From the NCBI GenBank assembly GCA_003249165.1, contig QKJV01000483.1, positions 1 through 33,179 on the forward strand: DNA of 33,179 nt, in the 5' to 3' direction. Positions 20,881-31,215 of the stretch are shown piece after piece. A program made the translations under genes and the position numbers. Numbering within the stretch: position 1 is the first letter of the stretch; every line of letters starts with the position of its first letter. The DNA comes from Desulfobulbaceae bacterium (GTDB lineage Bacteria > Desulfobacterota > Desulfobulbia > Desulfobulbales > SURF-16). The notes beneath the pieces are model-generated. The model was given only the letters and a program-made list of their open reading frames with translations, was not told the origin of the DNA and ran no database searches.

Positions 20881-21199
20881 TTTTGTATAATAGCTATGAT
20901 ACAGAATTTAAATTAAACAGAGAATAATATGCTCTTGATTTCTGTTGTATAAGAGCAAAAAGTTAACATATACGGTTCTTGATATGCAATTATGAATAGC
21001 AATCTCATTATAAATTTTTCCATATTCAAGTCAAACCGAGAACAAATTCATTCACCTGCTAAAACTAGTTCATTTTTATAACAACATAAAGTTGTAGAAC
21101 TGGGTCGACTCATATAATCGGACGTCTTTTTCTTATAAATTTATCCAGTTGAGGCTCAAAACAACAATTTTCTTGACGATTTGTCTTTTTACAGGAACT

Positions 21200-21700
21200 G
21201 TCGGTCATGCTCAACCCCAAGAGATGTATCTAAGTTTGCAAAATCTTTCCTCAATCATTGAAGATTGGACCAGTAGAGTGTCCACATAAACACATCTGTA
21301 CAAATTTTCAATCCTAAATACCGGTTGAAAGCTCTGTGCCAGCCCTGCAAATTTTCTGAAGAAACAATGAAACATCTGTCTCTGTCAATTGCTATCATGG
21401 AGACTGGACAGGAAAACTATCTTGATGACAAACCTTTTATAGTAACTGCAAGAGAGCAGATGATTTTTGATAACAACCTGTGTCCACAGGATACACACCT
21501 ATTGTCGCAAACTCATGTTTAATATCCCTGATTCATGATGAGGGGTCAGTTAGTACTGGAAAAGTGTGTTCCGTCCGCCTTCCTTTAGCGCTTGAGTCAC
21601 AAGCCAGAAGCAATATAGTATTTGAGGATATTAAACAACCCATTGTACGTTCAAGGCGACTATTGCTGCAGTTTTATTTAAGCTTAAAGCTATAGTTAAA
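21200..21700 (+). pseudogene. Possible degenerate MttB-family (trimethylamine methyltransferase-like) fragment
   Basis: Broken frames encode ETMKHLSLSIAIMETGQENYLDDKPFIV, then in another frame RLPLALESQARSNIVFEDI, loosely matching MttB-family segments (..NTTKH..GGEE.LR..PF.. and ..LALANAE.LAGIVF..). Confidence 0.25.
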
Positions 21701-22058
21701 AAACTTGGCTATTCCCAATAATCTGCTCAAATATCACAACATTTTATTCAAATCTATTCAAAGTTTTCTTTCCAATCCCTGCTTATAGACTAAACCGCTC
21801 ATCTATTTGCATCTATCGACGGGGAAACCTTCACTGGAATAGCTTTTCATTGGTGAAAAAGCAGAATAACAAAGATTGGATTGGGTAAAATCAACGATAA
21901 AAATTTGCAAAAAAGAAAACCACTGGCTTTTACCTTAAAAAACGTGCAGTTATTGATTTAAAGATTTTACGCTCTATTTATTTCATAGAGGCTGGTTACG
22001 GCTTTTATTAAAAGACATCCGTAAACAAACCGATCCAACCCCGACTGAAAGTTAAATC

Positions 22059-22844
22059 CTAAAATCTATAGGAAAATCCTAAAACAACGCCGTCCTGGTA
22101 GACGTCATAAAGAAAATCTCCATCTTCGTAGTCAACGTCCAGATATCGGTAGCCTATGGTGGTTGAGATTGATTCAGTCCACTGATAACCGAGGTTGAGA
22201 TTTACATCCCACATAAAATCCGACCCAACACCAAAGCCGCCTAAGAACACAAAGCCACTGGCAAAAAAGTTTGAGTCTCCAATCATTGAAAACCCTCTAA
22301 ATCCCACAATTGGGTCGATCCAGTGCTCTCTGTTGTCTATGGAGTAATATCCGGCAGGGCCACCATGCAGCGCCAGTTCTGAGTCTACTGACCAGTAGCG
22401 TGCTCCGACAAGGCCGTCGACATATGCATTTCCCTTGTTTAAAAAACGATAAAAACCTGACGCCGAAACAATCCAGGAGGTGGTTCGTGAGGAAAGGGTA
22501 GTGAAGACCTGACCCGGGGTTGCTGAATCGCTTTCAATATCTGTATAGACGACATCGGAAGAAATACCGAAGGAGCCTTTCCTGGCTTCGCCCAACAGCA
22601 TAAACGCGCCTTTGATATTACCAAGGACATCATCATAAAAATTGACATCAATGTCAGCCGTCGGCAGTCCTGGCTGGGTTGCAACACTGCCGCTCTGGCC
22701 TGATAGCCAGGCGTATGGTGCAAGATGAAATGCCCAGGAATCCGGGTCGTTTTCGGTTGCGCTTGAAAGGCTCGGTGCCTGGAAGGTGCAGATTAAACTT
22801 ACCACGGCTAGGATACAAACACGGTACTGGAACAAGAGATTCAT
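22059..22844 (-). CDS. Outer-membrane beta-barrel protein
   Basis: Signal peptide, alternating amphipathic strands, terminal aromatic residue (GFSYRF). Confidence 0.75.
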   Translation of the reverse strand: MNLLFQYRVCILAVVSLICTFQAPSLSSATENDPDSWAFHLAPYAWLSGQSGSVATQPGLPTADIDVNFYDDVLGNIKGAFMLLGEARKGSFGISSDVVYTDIESDSATPGQVFTTLSSRTTSWIVSASGFYRFLNKGNAYVDGLVGARYWSVDSELALHGGPAGYYSIDNREHWIDPIVGFRGFSMIGDSNFFASGFVFLGGFGVGSDFMWDVNLNLGYQWTESISTTIGYRYLDVDYEDGDFLYDVYQDGVVLGFSYRF

Positions 22845-22893
22845 GACTGACTCCTTTTCATAGTAATTTTTTTGTTTGAAAATTTTATCATTG

Positions 22894-23937
22894 TTATTTT
22901 ACGGGTTCAATATTTGGAAATTTCCAGGAGCCATCCAAAATCGCCCTGCGCGGCTTGTACATCCTTACAGCATAGTTCCAGCCGTTGGTAATTGGCAGAT
23001 AGTTGATACTCTTGGGATTACCGCCAAAGTGAAAGGTGTATGAGCCGTCTTCGTTTGGCTTAGCGGAAAAGTTGTTGTAGCTGTTTATACCGAGATCGTT
23101 TGCCTCGAGATAGCCTTCGTCGTTATAGACGGTAATAGACCAGAAGGCATCTACAGGAACGTCTTTCACTGTCACCATATACGCTGTTTTCCCGTCGTTC
23201 CTATCGACGCTGTCGATGATGTAGGAGGCGGCTGTTCGTGGCAGCCCGCCCCATCCAGCCGCTGCACCGACCAGATAATCGACAGGACGTACTTCGTCTT
23301 TGCGACCGAATGCGTAAGATGCGTCGAATCCCAGGACAGCGAGGTCGTTAAGAGCCCTGCGTGCAATAGTGAGTTGATCCTTGTTCCAGTTCGGTGCCTC
23401 AAATGGTCCCCTACCACCGCCACTGATTTCGATCTTGTCCTGGACGGCATGAGCCTTGGGTAGGTCATCGGGGTCGCCGGCGTTATAAAAGGTTCGTATA
23501 GTTACGTAAGAAAAGCGGGTGCCAACCGAATCCTCAGTCAATTCATAGCTCCCTGGTTTAGATTCAACGAACATATAATGATCCTGATTGACCACGTGCA
23601 TGGACATGTAACGCCCATCAACCTCCGGCAGCGTAATTGTAACGGGTTTGGAAAGATCCAGTATCGTGCTGGAGTAGAGGGTATCCTGGTTCATGCGGAT
23701 AACAGGCTGGTTGTCAGGTGTGGTTGGGTTGCGCAAATGCCTGAACTTGCCGAAGCTTGCGCCGGAAGCGTTCATATTGACCCTGATCATATGATCCGAC
23801 TCAGCCCGTACGAAGTTTTCCACTGTCACCTGCTCACTGGCACTTACTGAGACTGCTGCAGACACAAAAATTAAGATTGTAACGGCAAAAATAGCCTTTA
23901 ACCTACTGATTATATATATATTCTCTGTTGTTTTCAT
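22894..23937 (-). CDS. DUF1254/DUF1214 domain-containing exported protein
   Basis: NQPVIRMNQDTLYSSTILDLSKPVTITLPE and DAFWSITVYNDEGYL; signal peptide starting MKTTENIYIISRLKAIF with AGGA RBS, so start placed at 23937 (ORF extends to 24063). Confidence 0.82.
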   Translation of the reverse strand: MKTTENIYIISRLKAIFAVTILIFVSAAVSVSASEQVTVENFVRAESDHMIRVNMNASGASFGKFRHLRNPTTPDNQPVIRMNQDTLYSSTILDLSKPVTITLPEVDGRYMSMHVVNQDHYMFVESKPGSYELTEDSVGTRFSYVTIRTFYNAGDPDDLPKAHAVQDKIEISGGGRGPFEAPNWNKDQLTIARRALNDLAVLGFDASYAFGRKDEVRPVDYLVGAAAGWGGLPRTAASYIIDSVDRNDGKTAYMVTVKDVPVDAFWSITVYNDEGYLEANDLGINSYNNFSAKPNEDGSYTFHFGGNPKSINYLPITNGWNYAVRMYKPRRAILDGSWKFPNIEPVK

Positions 23938-24029
23938 ATCATTATCCTGAAAATTAGATTCTTTACCAGATTGAAATGCTGCAGCATGCGGCAAAGTTTC
24001 GTTGTCTTGAGTTGTCATGATCATTTTCA

Positions 24030-25442
24030 TTATTGAATCCGTTTCAGCGACGGCTTTTTCCAAATGCCAGTAAGCGCTTCATCCTTTGGCCAATATAGAC
24101 GCATTACTGCAACAAACGGCCCCTTAGGGGCTGGGAGCCAGTTGGGTTCTTTATTTTTCCCTGGAGAGTCATGCTGCAGGTAAAGAGTAATTCCGCCGTC
24201 AACATCACGGATAAAGTTCGGCAGCATAGGGGAGTTGAGCAGATAGCGATTAAGCGGGTTCGATACCAGCAGGCTTGCAGGCAATTCATACATCGTGAGC
24301 GACCAGAAGGCGTTGACAGGCGGAAGTTCATCAGGACCAAAATGCAGGGTATAACTGTGCGCTCCGCTGGGATCATGTCCATCGCTATCGACCATGTATG
24401 AAGGATAAATTGCCTCTTCAGCACTGTTGCCCCAAATACCAAGAACAGCGGCTGCCATGCGAAAGAGATAATTACCCTTGAGGTGCTCCCTTGTACCGAA
24501 GATGTCTCTAGAGTCAAACCTGCCTGCTTCAAATTCTTTTTTCAGCTTGGCGAAATCATCCCAGGCATCGGCAATTCCCTGGCCGATTGCAGCCTGGATT
24601 TCCGGTGAAAATTTATTCCAGTCAAATGTCTTACCGGCACCGATATCAAGTTTTGCAAAACGGGCCATAAGTTCTTTTTCCGATGAATTTACGGGGCAGA
24701 ATTGCAGCACGAAATTCAATTGCTGAAAGATCTCGGGCGATTTCGTTAATGCATCACGCGTCAGAGGCTTGTGGAAGTTAATTTCCAGTGCAGACTGAGG
24801 TGCAGGATGACCGAGAAACTCTGAGAGAGGTTGAGCCTTATAGCCAGCCTGAACAGCTTTCACATTTTCGATATCTTCTGGAGAGAAAAGCTGGGTACGG
24901 TAGATAGCAACTACTAATTCCGTTTCGGAACGGATCACTTTTGTAATGCCATCTGGCACGTTGCCTTGCCATTTAGGCCCGGCGATCAGAAAACGACCTC
25001 CATCATTGCCGGTCGTTCGACTGCCAATATAATCAAAGTTAAAAGTATAAAGATCGATGAGCTGGATACTGAAGTAGCGCGCCTTTTCAATCATCGGCAC
25101 GGTCAAAACAAAAGGTTCGGTACGCAGATCGAGCCCCAGCCAGCTGTAGGGCGTGTCGGAGTTGGGAGTTTGAACAGCTTTATCGTCCGGAGTGTAAACC
25201 CGGGCCAGGTTTTTGAGATTGTTCCAGGGTGTCTTGTAATCGGGATTTGTCTGATCAATGAAAGATCCGTTAAGAATGCGGTAGCTGTCCACCATCGGAT
25301 TGGCGTAGATATAAGCCTCTTTGGCTATGACTCTTGCTTCCTCGGAGGTGACGGCTGTTTGAGCCTGTGCATTTTGCAAAACAACCAGTGCCAGTAATGC
25401 CGCGGTACAGAACACTGTTTTCATCAAGCTGGCTTTTTGCAT
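24030..25442 (-). CDS. DUF1254/DUF1214 domain-containing exported protein
   Basis: AVQTPNSDTPYSWLGLDLRTEPFVLTVP, NAFWSLTMYELPASLLVSNPLNRYLLNSP; signal peptide; AGGAG RBS. Confidence 0.88.
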   Translation of the reverse strand: MQKASLMKTVFCTAALLALVVLQNAQAQTAVTSEEARVIAKEAYIYANPMVDSYRILNGSFIDQTNPDYKTPWNNLKNLARVYTPDDKAVQTPNSDTPYSWLGLDLRTEPFVLTVPMIEKARYFSIQLIDLYTFNFDYIGSRTTGNDGGRFLIAGPKWQGNVPDGITKVIRSETELVVAIYRTQLFSPEDIENVKAVQAGYKAQPLSEFLGHPAPQSALEINFHKPLTRDALTKSPEIFQQLNFVLQFCPVNSSEKELMARFAKLDIGAGKTFDWNKFSPEIQAAIGQGIADAWDDFAKLKKEFEAGRFDSRDIFGTREHLKGNYLFRMAAAVLGIWGNSAEEAIYPSYMVDSDGHDPSGAHSYTLHFGPDELPPVNAFWSLTMYELPASLLVSNPLNRYLLNSPMLPNFIRDVDGGITLYLQHDSPGKNKEPNWLPAPKGPFVAVMRLYWPKDEALTGIWKKPSLKRIQ

Positions 25443-25708
25443 CTTTTTCTCCTATTCACGGATAGACGAGAATCATGTCGAAATGTGCAGTACTGTTTAG
25501 GCATTGGCATAGCAGTAATGACGGTCCCATATCGGAAGTCGTTGACCCGGACGGGTATGGCTCTACTGAGTTGATCTTCCGTAATTTGAAGTATCAATTT
25601 GAGCAATTTGGAAGAGAAATCCTGGCTGCCGTCTTTTACTGAAGTCAGCAACAGAAATGCGGACAAAGAGAATAGTGATCGTACAAAATGGAAAGGCCCA
25701 GATTTCAT
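25424..25708 (-). CDS. Small putative exported or membrane protein
   Basis: ATG at 25708 preceded by AGGAGATAGA; hydrophobic N-terminus MKSGPFHFVRSLFSLSAFLLLTS; overlaps start of the next gene. Confidence 0.35.
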   Translation of the reverse strand: MKSGPFHFVRSLFSLSAFLLLTSVKDGSQDFSSKLLKLILQITEDQLSRAIPVRVNDFRYGTVITAMPMPKQYCTFRHDSRLSVNRRKRCKKPA

Positions 25709-26100
25709 TCTATCTCCTTGGGGTACTTCTAAAAGTTTTTGCGTCGTGTCTATGAGATGCAAAAAAAAAACAACTGCCCAAGATAATCGATATCCGATCT
25801 GACTTACTTTTGGAACTTTCTGATTCTTATTCTTTTTTTAACAATGGGAGCTTGACTGCACTGGAATTATACTAAAAATGGTACAAGAATATGTAAGCGA
25901 AGTAAAACAGTTTCTATTTTCCATGGACCTAATTTTGGAATAAAATAGCATGGAGCATGCCGTTTTTGAATATGCTTTTTTCAACCAACCCAATGATCAG
26001 GGGACGACTGTGAAAAACTGTTCCGTTTTACATAATAAGGGAAGTTCGTTCTATTGGGAAAAATACAGCTGCTCTGGCTGAGGATATCAGGAGAAAAACG

Positions 26101-27588
26101 ATGAACACTTTAGGTAAACTCAGGCCCCTTATCGTGGTCTCTATGCTGATGCTGCTGGTTATGTTTTTTTCTGATGCTGCTTACTCCAAAGAGAAAGATA
26201 ACAGTACTGCTGCAGACATCCAGAACTATTTTACTCAAGAACCATCGCAGGGAGATTTCGAAGCGATGGCTAAACGGAACATAATAAGGGTGCTGGTGGT
26301 CCCCAGTAAGACCTTTTTCTTTATCGACAGAGGAGTAAACCGCGGCATCACCCACGACATTATGAAGGAATTTGAAACCTTCATTAACAAAAAATTAGGC
26401 AGAAAAACCATCAAGGTGAACGTGGTGTTTATTCCGGTTCGTCGTGACCAGCTGATTGAAAAGCTCGTTGAAGGGTATGGCGATATAGCTGCAGCCAACC
26501 TGACCATCACGTCTCAGCGTCTGAAGAGTGTCGACTTCTCTGATCCATTTGCAAAAGGGATAAAAGAGGTAGTGGTGACAAAGGCTGATGAAAAGCCGAT
26601 GAAAAGTTACGATGAACTTGAGGGAAGAGAGATCTATGTCCGTAAATCGAGCAGTTATTATGAAAGTCTTTTGCAAGTAAACAGCCTGGTAAAAAGAACG
26701 GGCAGAAAACCTATGAAACTTGTTGCGGCGGATGAGGCGCTGGAAGACGAAGATCTCCTTGAGATGCTAAATGCGGGGCTTATTTCGACGATTATAATGG
26801 ATTCGCACAAAGCTCAGATCTGGTCGCAAATTCTCGACAATATACAAGTGCACCCTGATGCCTATGTGAGGTTTGACGGAGAAATTGCCTGGGCTTTCCG
26901 TCATAACAGTCCTCAATTGAAGAAAGTAGTTAATGAATTTGTAAAAAACCACCGGCAGGGAACACTTCTCGGTAATGTCCTGATTAATCGATATCTGAAA
27001 AAACTCGATTATGTAAAGAATTCGGCCAGCAAGCAGGAAATGAAGAAGTTTCAGTCAATGGTGGAACTGTTTAAGAAGTACGCCGACCAGTATGGCTTCG
27101 ATTATTTACTGCTCGGCGCTCAAGCGTACCAGGAGTCTGGCCTCGATCAGAATAAAAAGAGCCCGGTTGGAGCAATCGGCGTGATGCAGCTTATGCCATC
27201 TACAGCTAAAGATCCAAATATCGGAATTCCGGACATACATGTCCTGGAACAGAATATCCATGCAGGAACAAAATACCTTCGCTTCATTTCCGATCGCTAT
27301 TTCAATGACGAAACTATTGACCCGTTAAACAGAATGCTCTTTTCTTTCGCTGCCTATAACGCCGGGCCGGCGAGAGTCCAGAAGGTGCGTGAAAAAACAA
27401 AAAAAATGGGCCTTGACAACAGTGTCTGGTTCAAAAACTCCGAAGTTGCGGCGGCAGAGATCATCGGCCGGGAAACAGTGCAGTATGTCGGCAATATATA
27501 CAAATACTACATAGCGTATTCCATGGCCAAGAAACAGATGGAGGAACGAAATAGTAAAAAAGACAGAAGAGATATTCAAGCGAAATAA
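26101..27588 (+). CDS. MltF-like lytic transglycosylase with N-terminal solute-binding (SBP_bac_3) domain
   Basis: IIRVLVVPSKTFFFIDRGVNRGITHDIMKEFE (SBP_bac_3); QAYQESGLDQNKKSPVGAIGVMQLMPSTAKDPNIGI...YNAGPARV (SLT domain). Confidence 0.92.
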   Translation: MNTLGKLRPLIVVSMLMLLVMFFSDAAYSKEKDNSTAADIQNYFTQEPSQGDFEAMAKRNIIRVLVVPSKTFFFIDRGVNRGITHDIMKEFETFINKKLGRKTIKVNVVFIPVRRDQLIEKLVEGYGDIAAANLTITSQRLKSVDFSDPFAKGIKEVVVTKADEKPMKSYDELEGREIYVRKSSSYYESLLQVNSLVKRTGRKPMKLVAADEALEDEDLLEMLNAGLISTIIMDSHKAQIWSQILDNIQVHPDAYVRFDGEIAWAFRHNSPQLKKVVNEFVKNHRQGTLLGNVLINRYLKKLDYVKNSASKQEMKKFQSMVELFKKYADQYGFDYLLLGAQAYQESGLDQNKKSPVGAIGVMQLMPSTAKDPNIGIPDIHVLEQNIHAGTKYLRFISDRYFNDETIDPLNRMLFSFAAYNAGPARVQKVREKTKKMGLDNSVWFKNSEVAAAEIIGRETVQYVGNIYKYYIAYSMAKKQMEERNSKKDRRDIQAK

Positions 27589-27871
27589 GATCCCCTGCGT
27601 ATACGTCCCGGCCATTTTCTGTTTTCTTTCCGTTATTAAATGACACTTATGTTTCGTTTATTTGTCACAGACAATACATCAACTAAAATATAAAGCCTGA
27701 ACAATTCATGACTCTGCGAAGAATTGCCATTTCATACTTGCTCCGACTCAGATTCATCGCTATTGTAGCTGAAGAATCAACACAAAAAGGTTGCAGCCAA
27801 ATCATAGACAGACAGATTATCATTCTGAAATCCCTGTTTATTCCCGGGGAACAGTCATAAGGAGGACCACC

Positions 27872-28726
27872 ATGCGCTGGGAAAGCGGCCGTCGCAGTTC
27901 CAATGTTGAAGATAGAAGAAATGTCCGGCTATCTGGTAAAACCAAAGGCGGAGGTATTGTCATTATTATTGTTGCCCTGGTAGGGATGTACTTTGGAATT
28001 GACCCAAGGATTATACTTCAGCAGGGATCACAACTTACCGCCCCGCAACAGCAGCAGACGAATGTCCCGACATCTCCAGAACAGGACAGCCTGGCCGATT
28101 TTGTCTCTGTCGTTCTGGCAGATACCGAGGATACATGGATCCAGCTTTTCACCAGTTCAAAGCTGCAATACAAAGAACCGAAACTCGTTTTATTTAGCGG
28201 CAGTGTCAATTCAGCCTGCGGTTTCGCCCAGGCCGCCATGGGACCCTTTTATTGCCCCGGTGATCAGAAAGTCTATATCGACCTTTCCTTCTACCGGGAG
28301 CTACGGGATAAACTCGGGGCACCGGGTGATTTTGCCCAGGCCTATGTCATCGCCCACGAGGTTGGCCACCATGTGCAAAACCTGCTTGGAATAAGTGATA
28401 AGGTTCATCAGGCAAAAGCCAGCGTTTCAGATTCACAATACAACCAGCTTTCAGTCAGACTCGAACTCCAGGCAGACTGTTTTGCAGGCCTTTGGGCCAA
28501 CCATGCTGAAAAGGCACGGCAGATTCTTGAGCAGGGTGATATTGATGAAGCCCTCAATGCTGCATCCATGATTGGCGATGACCGACTGCAGATGCAATCG
28601 AAAGGCTATGTAACGCCTGATTCATTCACCCACGGCAGTTCGGAACAACGCATCAGGTGGTTCTCTACGGGATTTGAGACAGGGTCATTCTCTCAGTGTG
28701 ACACCTTCAACACAAAATCACTCTAG
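27872..28726 (+). CDS. Neutral zinc metallopeptidase (YpfJ family)
   Basis: MRWESGRRSSNVEDRR N-terminus, HEVGHHVQNLLGI zinc motif, LELQADCFAGLWANHA; GGAGG RBS. Confidence 0.94.
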   Translation: MRWESGRRSSNVEDRRNVRLSGKTKGGGIVIIIVALVGMYFGIDPRIILQQGSQLTAPQQQQTNVPTSPEQDSLADFVSVVLADTEDTWIQLFTSSKLQYKEPKLVLFSGSVNSACGFAQAAMGPFYCPGDQKVYIDLSFYRELRDKLGAPGDFAQAYVIAHEVGHHVQNLLGISDKVHQAKASVSDSQYNQLSVRLELQADCFAGLWANHAEKARQILEQGDIDEALNAASMIGDDRLQMQSKGYVTPDSFTHGSSEQRIRWFSTGFETGSFSQCDTFNTKSL

Positions 28727-28732
28727 AAGCAG

Positions 28733-28769
28733 GAAAAAACAATTCCCGGCAGGGGAAGCTGCCGGGAAT
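28733..28769 (-). terminator. Rho-independent terminator of the tetR-like gene
   Basis: Perfect 11-bp stem ATTCCCGGCAG/CTGCCGGGAAT with 6-nt loop; on the minus strand it is followed by TGTTTTTTCC. Confidence 0.8.
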
Positions 28770-28847
28770 GGGGAATATAAGCCCTGGATGGACTTATGGG
28801 GGGAGAAGCCTTCTGTGGAAAACAGAGTCTCTAACTCTTTCTCCACA

Positions 28848-29495
28848 TTATTTTTCTTTCAGATCTTCCGGTAAGGGAAGATCAAGTGCCAGTATCATTG
28901 CACGGGAAAGAATTTTAGCCGTCGCCTGGAAAAATTCATTATCCAGACTATCCGGCCCCCGCACGATCTTAATCGCATCTCTGGCTGTAATATAAAACAC
29001 CGTCTGGGCAAACAACATATCAGACCAGGCAATGGCCTCTTTTCTTGTCCCGTTCGGTTTAACTGCTTTATAAAACTCTATTGACCCATCATTTTCGGGC
29101 CTGAACAACTCTTCTGCCAATCTCGGCAGAACGGAAGACGGTTTAGAAATTTCCCTTAAAAACAGTTGGGTCTCCCAATATTCCCGATCTTCACGAAAAT
29201 ATTCATAAAATCTTCGAAAAACCGTGCTCCTGATTATTTCTGCCTGCCCTGAAGGACTCTGCAAAAGAGTCGGATTTTCATTAATCACATCTTTGAATCT
29301 GACCGCCATACCACGGGTTTTAGCCAGTTCAAACGCCTTGATATAGAGATTTTCTTTAGTCCCGAAGTGATAATGAATGGCGCTTAACTTCACCCCGGCC
29401 TTTTCAGCTATGGCTCTGGTTGATACGGCTTCATAACCGAACTCAGCAAACAGCTTTCCGGCACTTATCGCTAAAATCTCTTTTGTGGTCATCAC
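28848..29495 (-). CDS. TetR/AcrR-family transcriptional regulator
   Basis: N-terminal HTH: ILAISAGKLFAEFGYEAVSTRAIAEKAGVKLSAIHYHFGTKENLY. Confidence 0.94.
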   Translation of the reverse strand: MMTTKEILAISAGKLFAEFGYEAVSTRAIAEKAGVKLSAIHYHFGTKENLYIKAFELAKTRGMAVRFKDVINENPTLLQSPSGQAEIIRSTVFRRFYEYFREDREYWETQLFLREISKPSSVLPRLAEELFRPENDGSIEFYKAVKPNGTRKEAIAWSDMLFAQTVFYITARDAIKIVRGPDSLDNEFFQATAKILSRAMILALDLPLPEDLKEK

Positions 29496-29541
29496 TCCTC
29501 AAAGTAAAACGCTAGGCAAGGCTAATTTCATCTGACCAAAT

Positions 29542-29563
29542 ATTTAGGTCGTTTGACCTAAAT
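29542..29563. promoter_or_regulatory. Putative TetR operator ATTTAGGTC-N4-GACCTAAAT
   Basis: Perfect 9-bp inverted repeat about 50 bp upstream of tetR; a further GACC half-site at 29534-29537. Confidence 0.65.
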
Positions 29564-29667
29564 AGTCAAGGAAGATTTTCCCCGCTGTTATAAATTCCTG
29601 TCAAACAGCATGCAATAATGCCCCCTTTATAAAAGAAAACAGCGTCCAAAATTGACCCCCTTATGTT

Positions 29668-29701
29668 AACCCTCCATGGTCAAATTTGACCATGGAGGGT
29701 T
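29668..29701. repeat. 34-bp perfect palindrome inside IS21 left end, overlapping the istA ribosome-binding site
   Basis: AACCCTCCATGGTCAAATTTGACCATGGAGGGTT equals its own reverse complement. Confidence 0.9.
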
Positions 29702-29706
29702 GGAGG

Positions 29707-31215
29707 ATGTTGATAGTGGAAACGATAGCAAAGGTACGCAGGTTTGTAGAGGGCAAAAGCATTAAGCAGATTTCCAGGGAATTGAAATTATCCCGCAATA
29801 CGGTACGAAAGGTGATTCGCAGTCAGACGACTGAACACCATTATGAACGGGCGACTCAACCTTTTCCACAGATTGAGGGATATAAAAATCGTATAGAGCA
29901 ACTGCTAAAGGAAGACGCCAGCCGCCCAAAACGGCGTAAAATGACAGCGCAGCGGATGTTCGAGATTATTCAGAGCGAGGGTTTCCAGGGCACCTACAGC
30001 AGTGTTCAGCGCTATGTAAAGAGGCATAGAGAAGATCACACAAAGATGGCAGCCGAACGTTACATCCCACTGCATTTCCCCCCTGGAGATGCATATCAGT
30101 TTGACTGGAGTCATGAGACTGTAATACTCTCTGGTGTTTCTCAAACGATAAAACTGGCTCATTTTCGCCTCTGTTACAGCCGAGTGTTCTTCATTGTTGC
30201 CTATCCACGCGAGAGTCAGGAGATGGTGTTTGATGCTCATAACCGAGCCTTTTCTTTTTTCCAGGGAACGTGCAAAAGAGGTATATACGACAATTTGAAA
30301 ACTGCGGTGGACAAGATTCTACGTGGTAAAGGCCGGTTGTTCAACCGCAAGTTTGAGCAGCTATGCAGCCACTATCTTGTTGAACCTGTAGCCTGTACAC
30401 CGGGTGCTGGCTGGGAGAAAGGCCAGGTTGAAAACCAGGTCGGCAATATCAGGAAATGGCTTTTTTCCGTAAGGCCACGATTCAACAGTTTTGAAGAACT
30501 GAACTCATGGCTCTATGATCAGTGCATTGCCATTTGCAAAAAAAGAAAACATCCGACAGAGAAGACGAGAACCATTTGGGACGTCTTTGAAGAAGAACGA
30601 GCAACCCTTCTTCCTGTATCATGTGAGTTTCAAGGATATTCCGAAACGGAGTGTCGTGTATCAAGCACCTGCCTGATCCGATATGACAGGAACCATTACA
30701 GCGTTGACAGCAAACTATCAGGCAAAACGGCAACTATACGTGCGACTGTAGGCAGAATCCAGGCAATCAGTAATGGAGTTCTTGTAGCTGATCACCCAAG
30801 GCAATTTGGCCGTGACAACGTGGTCTACGATCCCTGGCATTATCTTAACGTTCTGGAACGTAAGCCTGGTGCATTACGTAACGGGGCTCCATTTAATCAG
30901 CTGGAACTTCCTTCGTCTCTTTCCAGGGTAAGAGAGCAACTCATCAGAAAACAAGGTGGCGACCGGGAATTTGTTGATCTCCTTCTCGCTGTTCAGCAAT
31001 ACGGGATGGATGTTGTTGAGCAGGCGTGCAAAAGCGTGCTCAGTGATGGCCTTGTTCGGGGAGAAATAATCCTCAACACAATAGCGCGATTCTGTGATCC
31101 CAGCCCCATAGAGACGGTCAATGTGCCGAGGTCCCTGTCCCTGTCGATAGAGCCGACATCTGACTGCTCCCGTTATGATGCACTGCGTCAGGAGGTTTAC
31201 CATGGAACGCCATGA
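29707..31215 (+). CDS. istA: IS21-family transposase IstA
   Basis: HTH ([21 protein letters not shown]), DDE integrase core (FDWSHE...[12 protein letters not shown]...[11 protein letters not shown]); likely ATG at 29707 after GGAGGG. Confidence 0.94.
   Translation: MLIVETIAKVRRFVEGKSIKQISRELKLSRNTVRKVIRSQTTEHHYERATQPFPQIEGYKNRIEQLLKEDASRPKRRKMTAQRMFEIIQSEGFQGTYSSVQRYVKRHREDHTKMAAERYIPLHFPPGDAYQFDWSHETVILSGVSQTIKLAHFRLCYSRVFFIVAYPRESQEMVFDAHNRAFSFFQGTCKRGIYDNLKTAVDKILRGKGRLFNRKFEQLCSHYLVEPVACTPGAGWEKGQVENQVGNIRKWLFSVRPRFNSFEELNSWLYDQCIAICKKRKHPTEKTRTIWDVFEEERATLLPVSCEFQGYSETECRVSSTCLIRYDRNHYSVDSKLSGKTATIRATVGRIQAISNGVLVADHPRQFGRDNVVYDPWHYLNVLERKPGALRNGAPFNQLELPSSLSRVREQLIRKQGGDREFVDLLLAVQQYGMDVVEQACKSVLSDGLVRGEIILNTIARFCDPSPIETVNVPRSLSLSIEPTSDCSRYDALRQEVYHGTP

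Noticed and set aside
21325-21695. Two short ORFs (65 and 71 aa) as independent genes
   Set aside because: No ribosome-binding site or family of their own; better explained as pieces of a decayed gene
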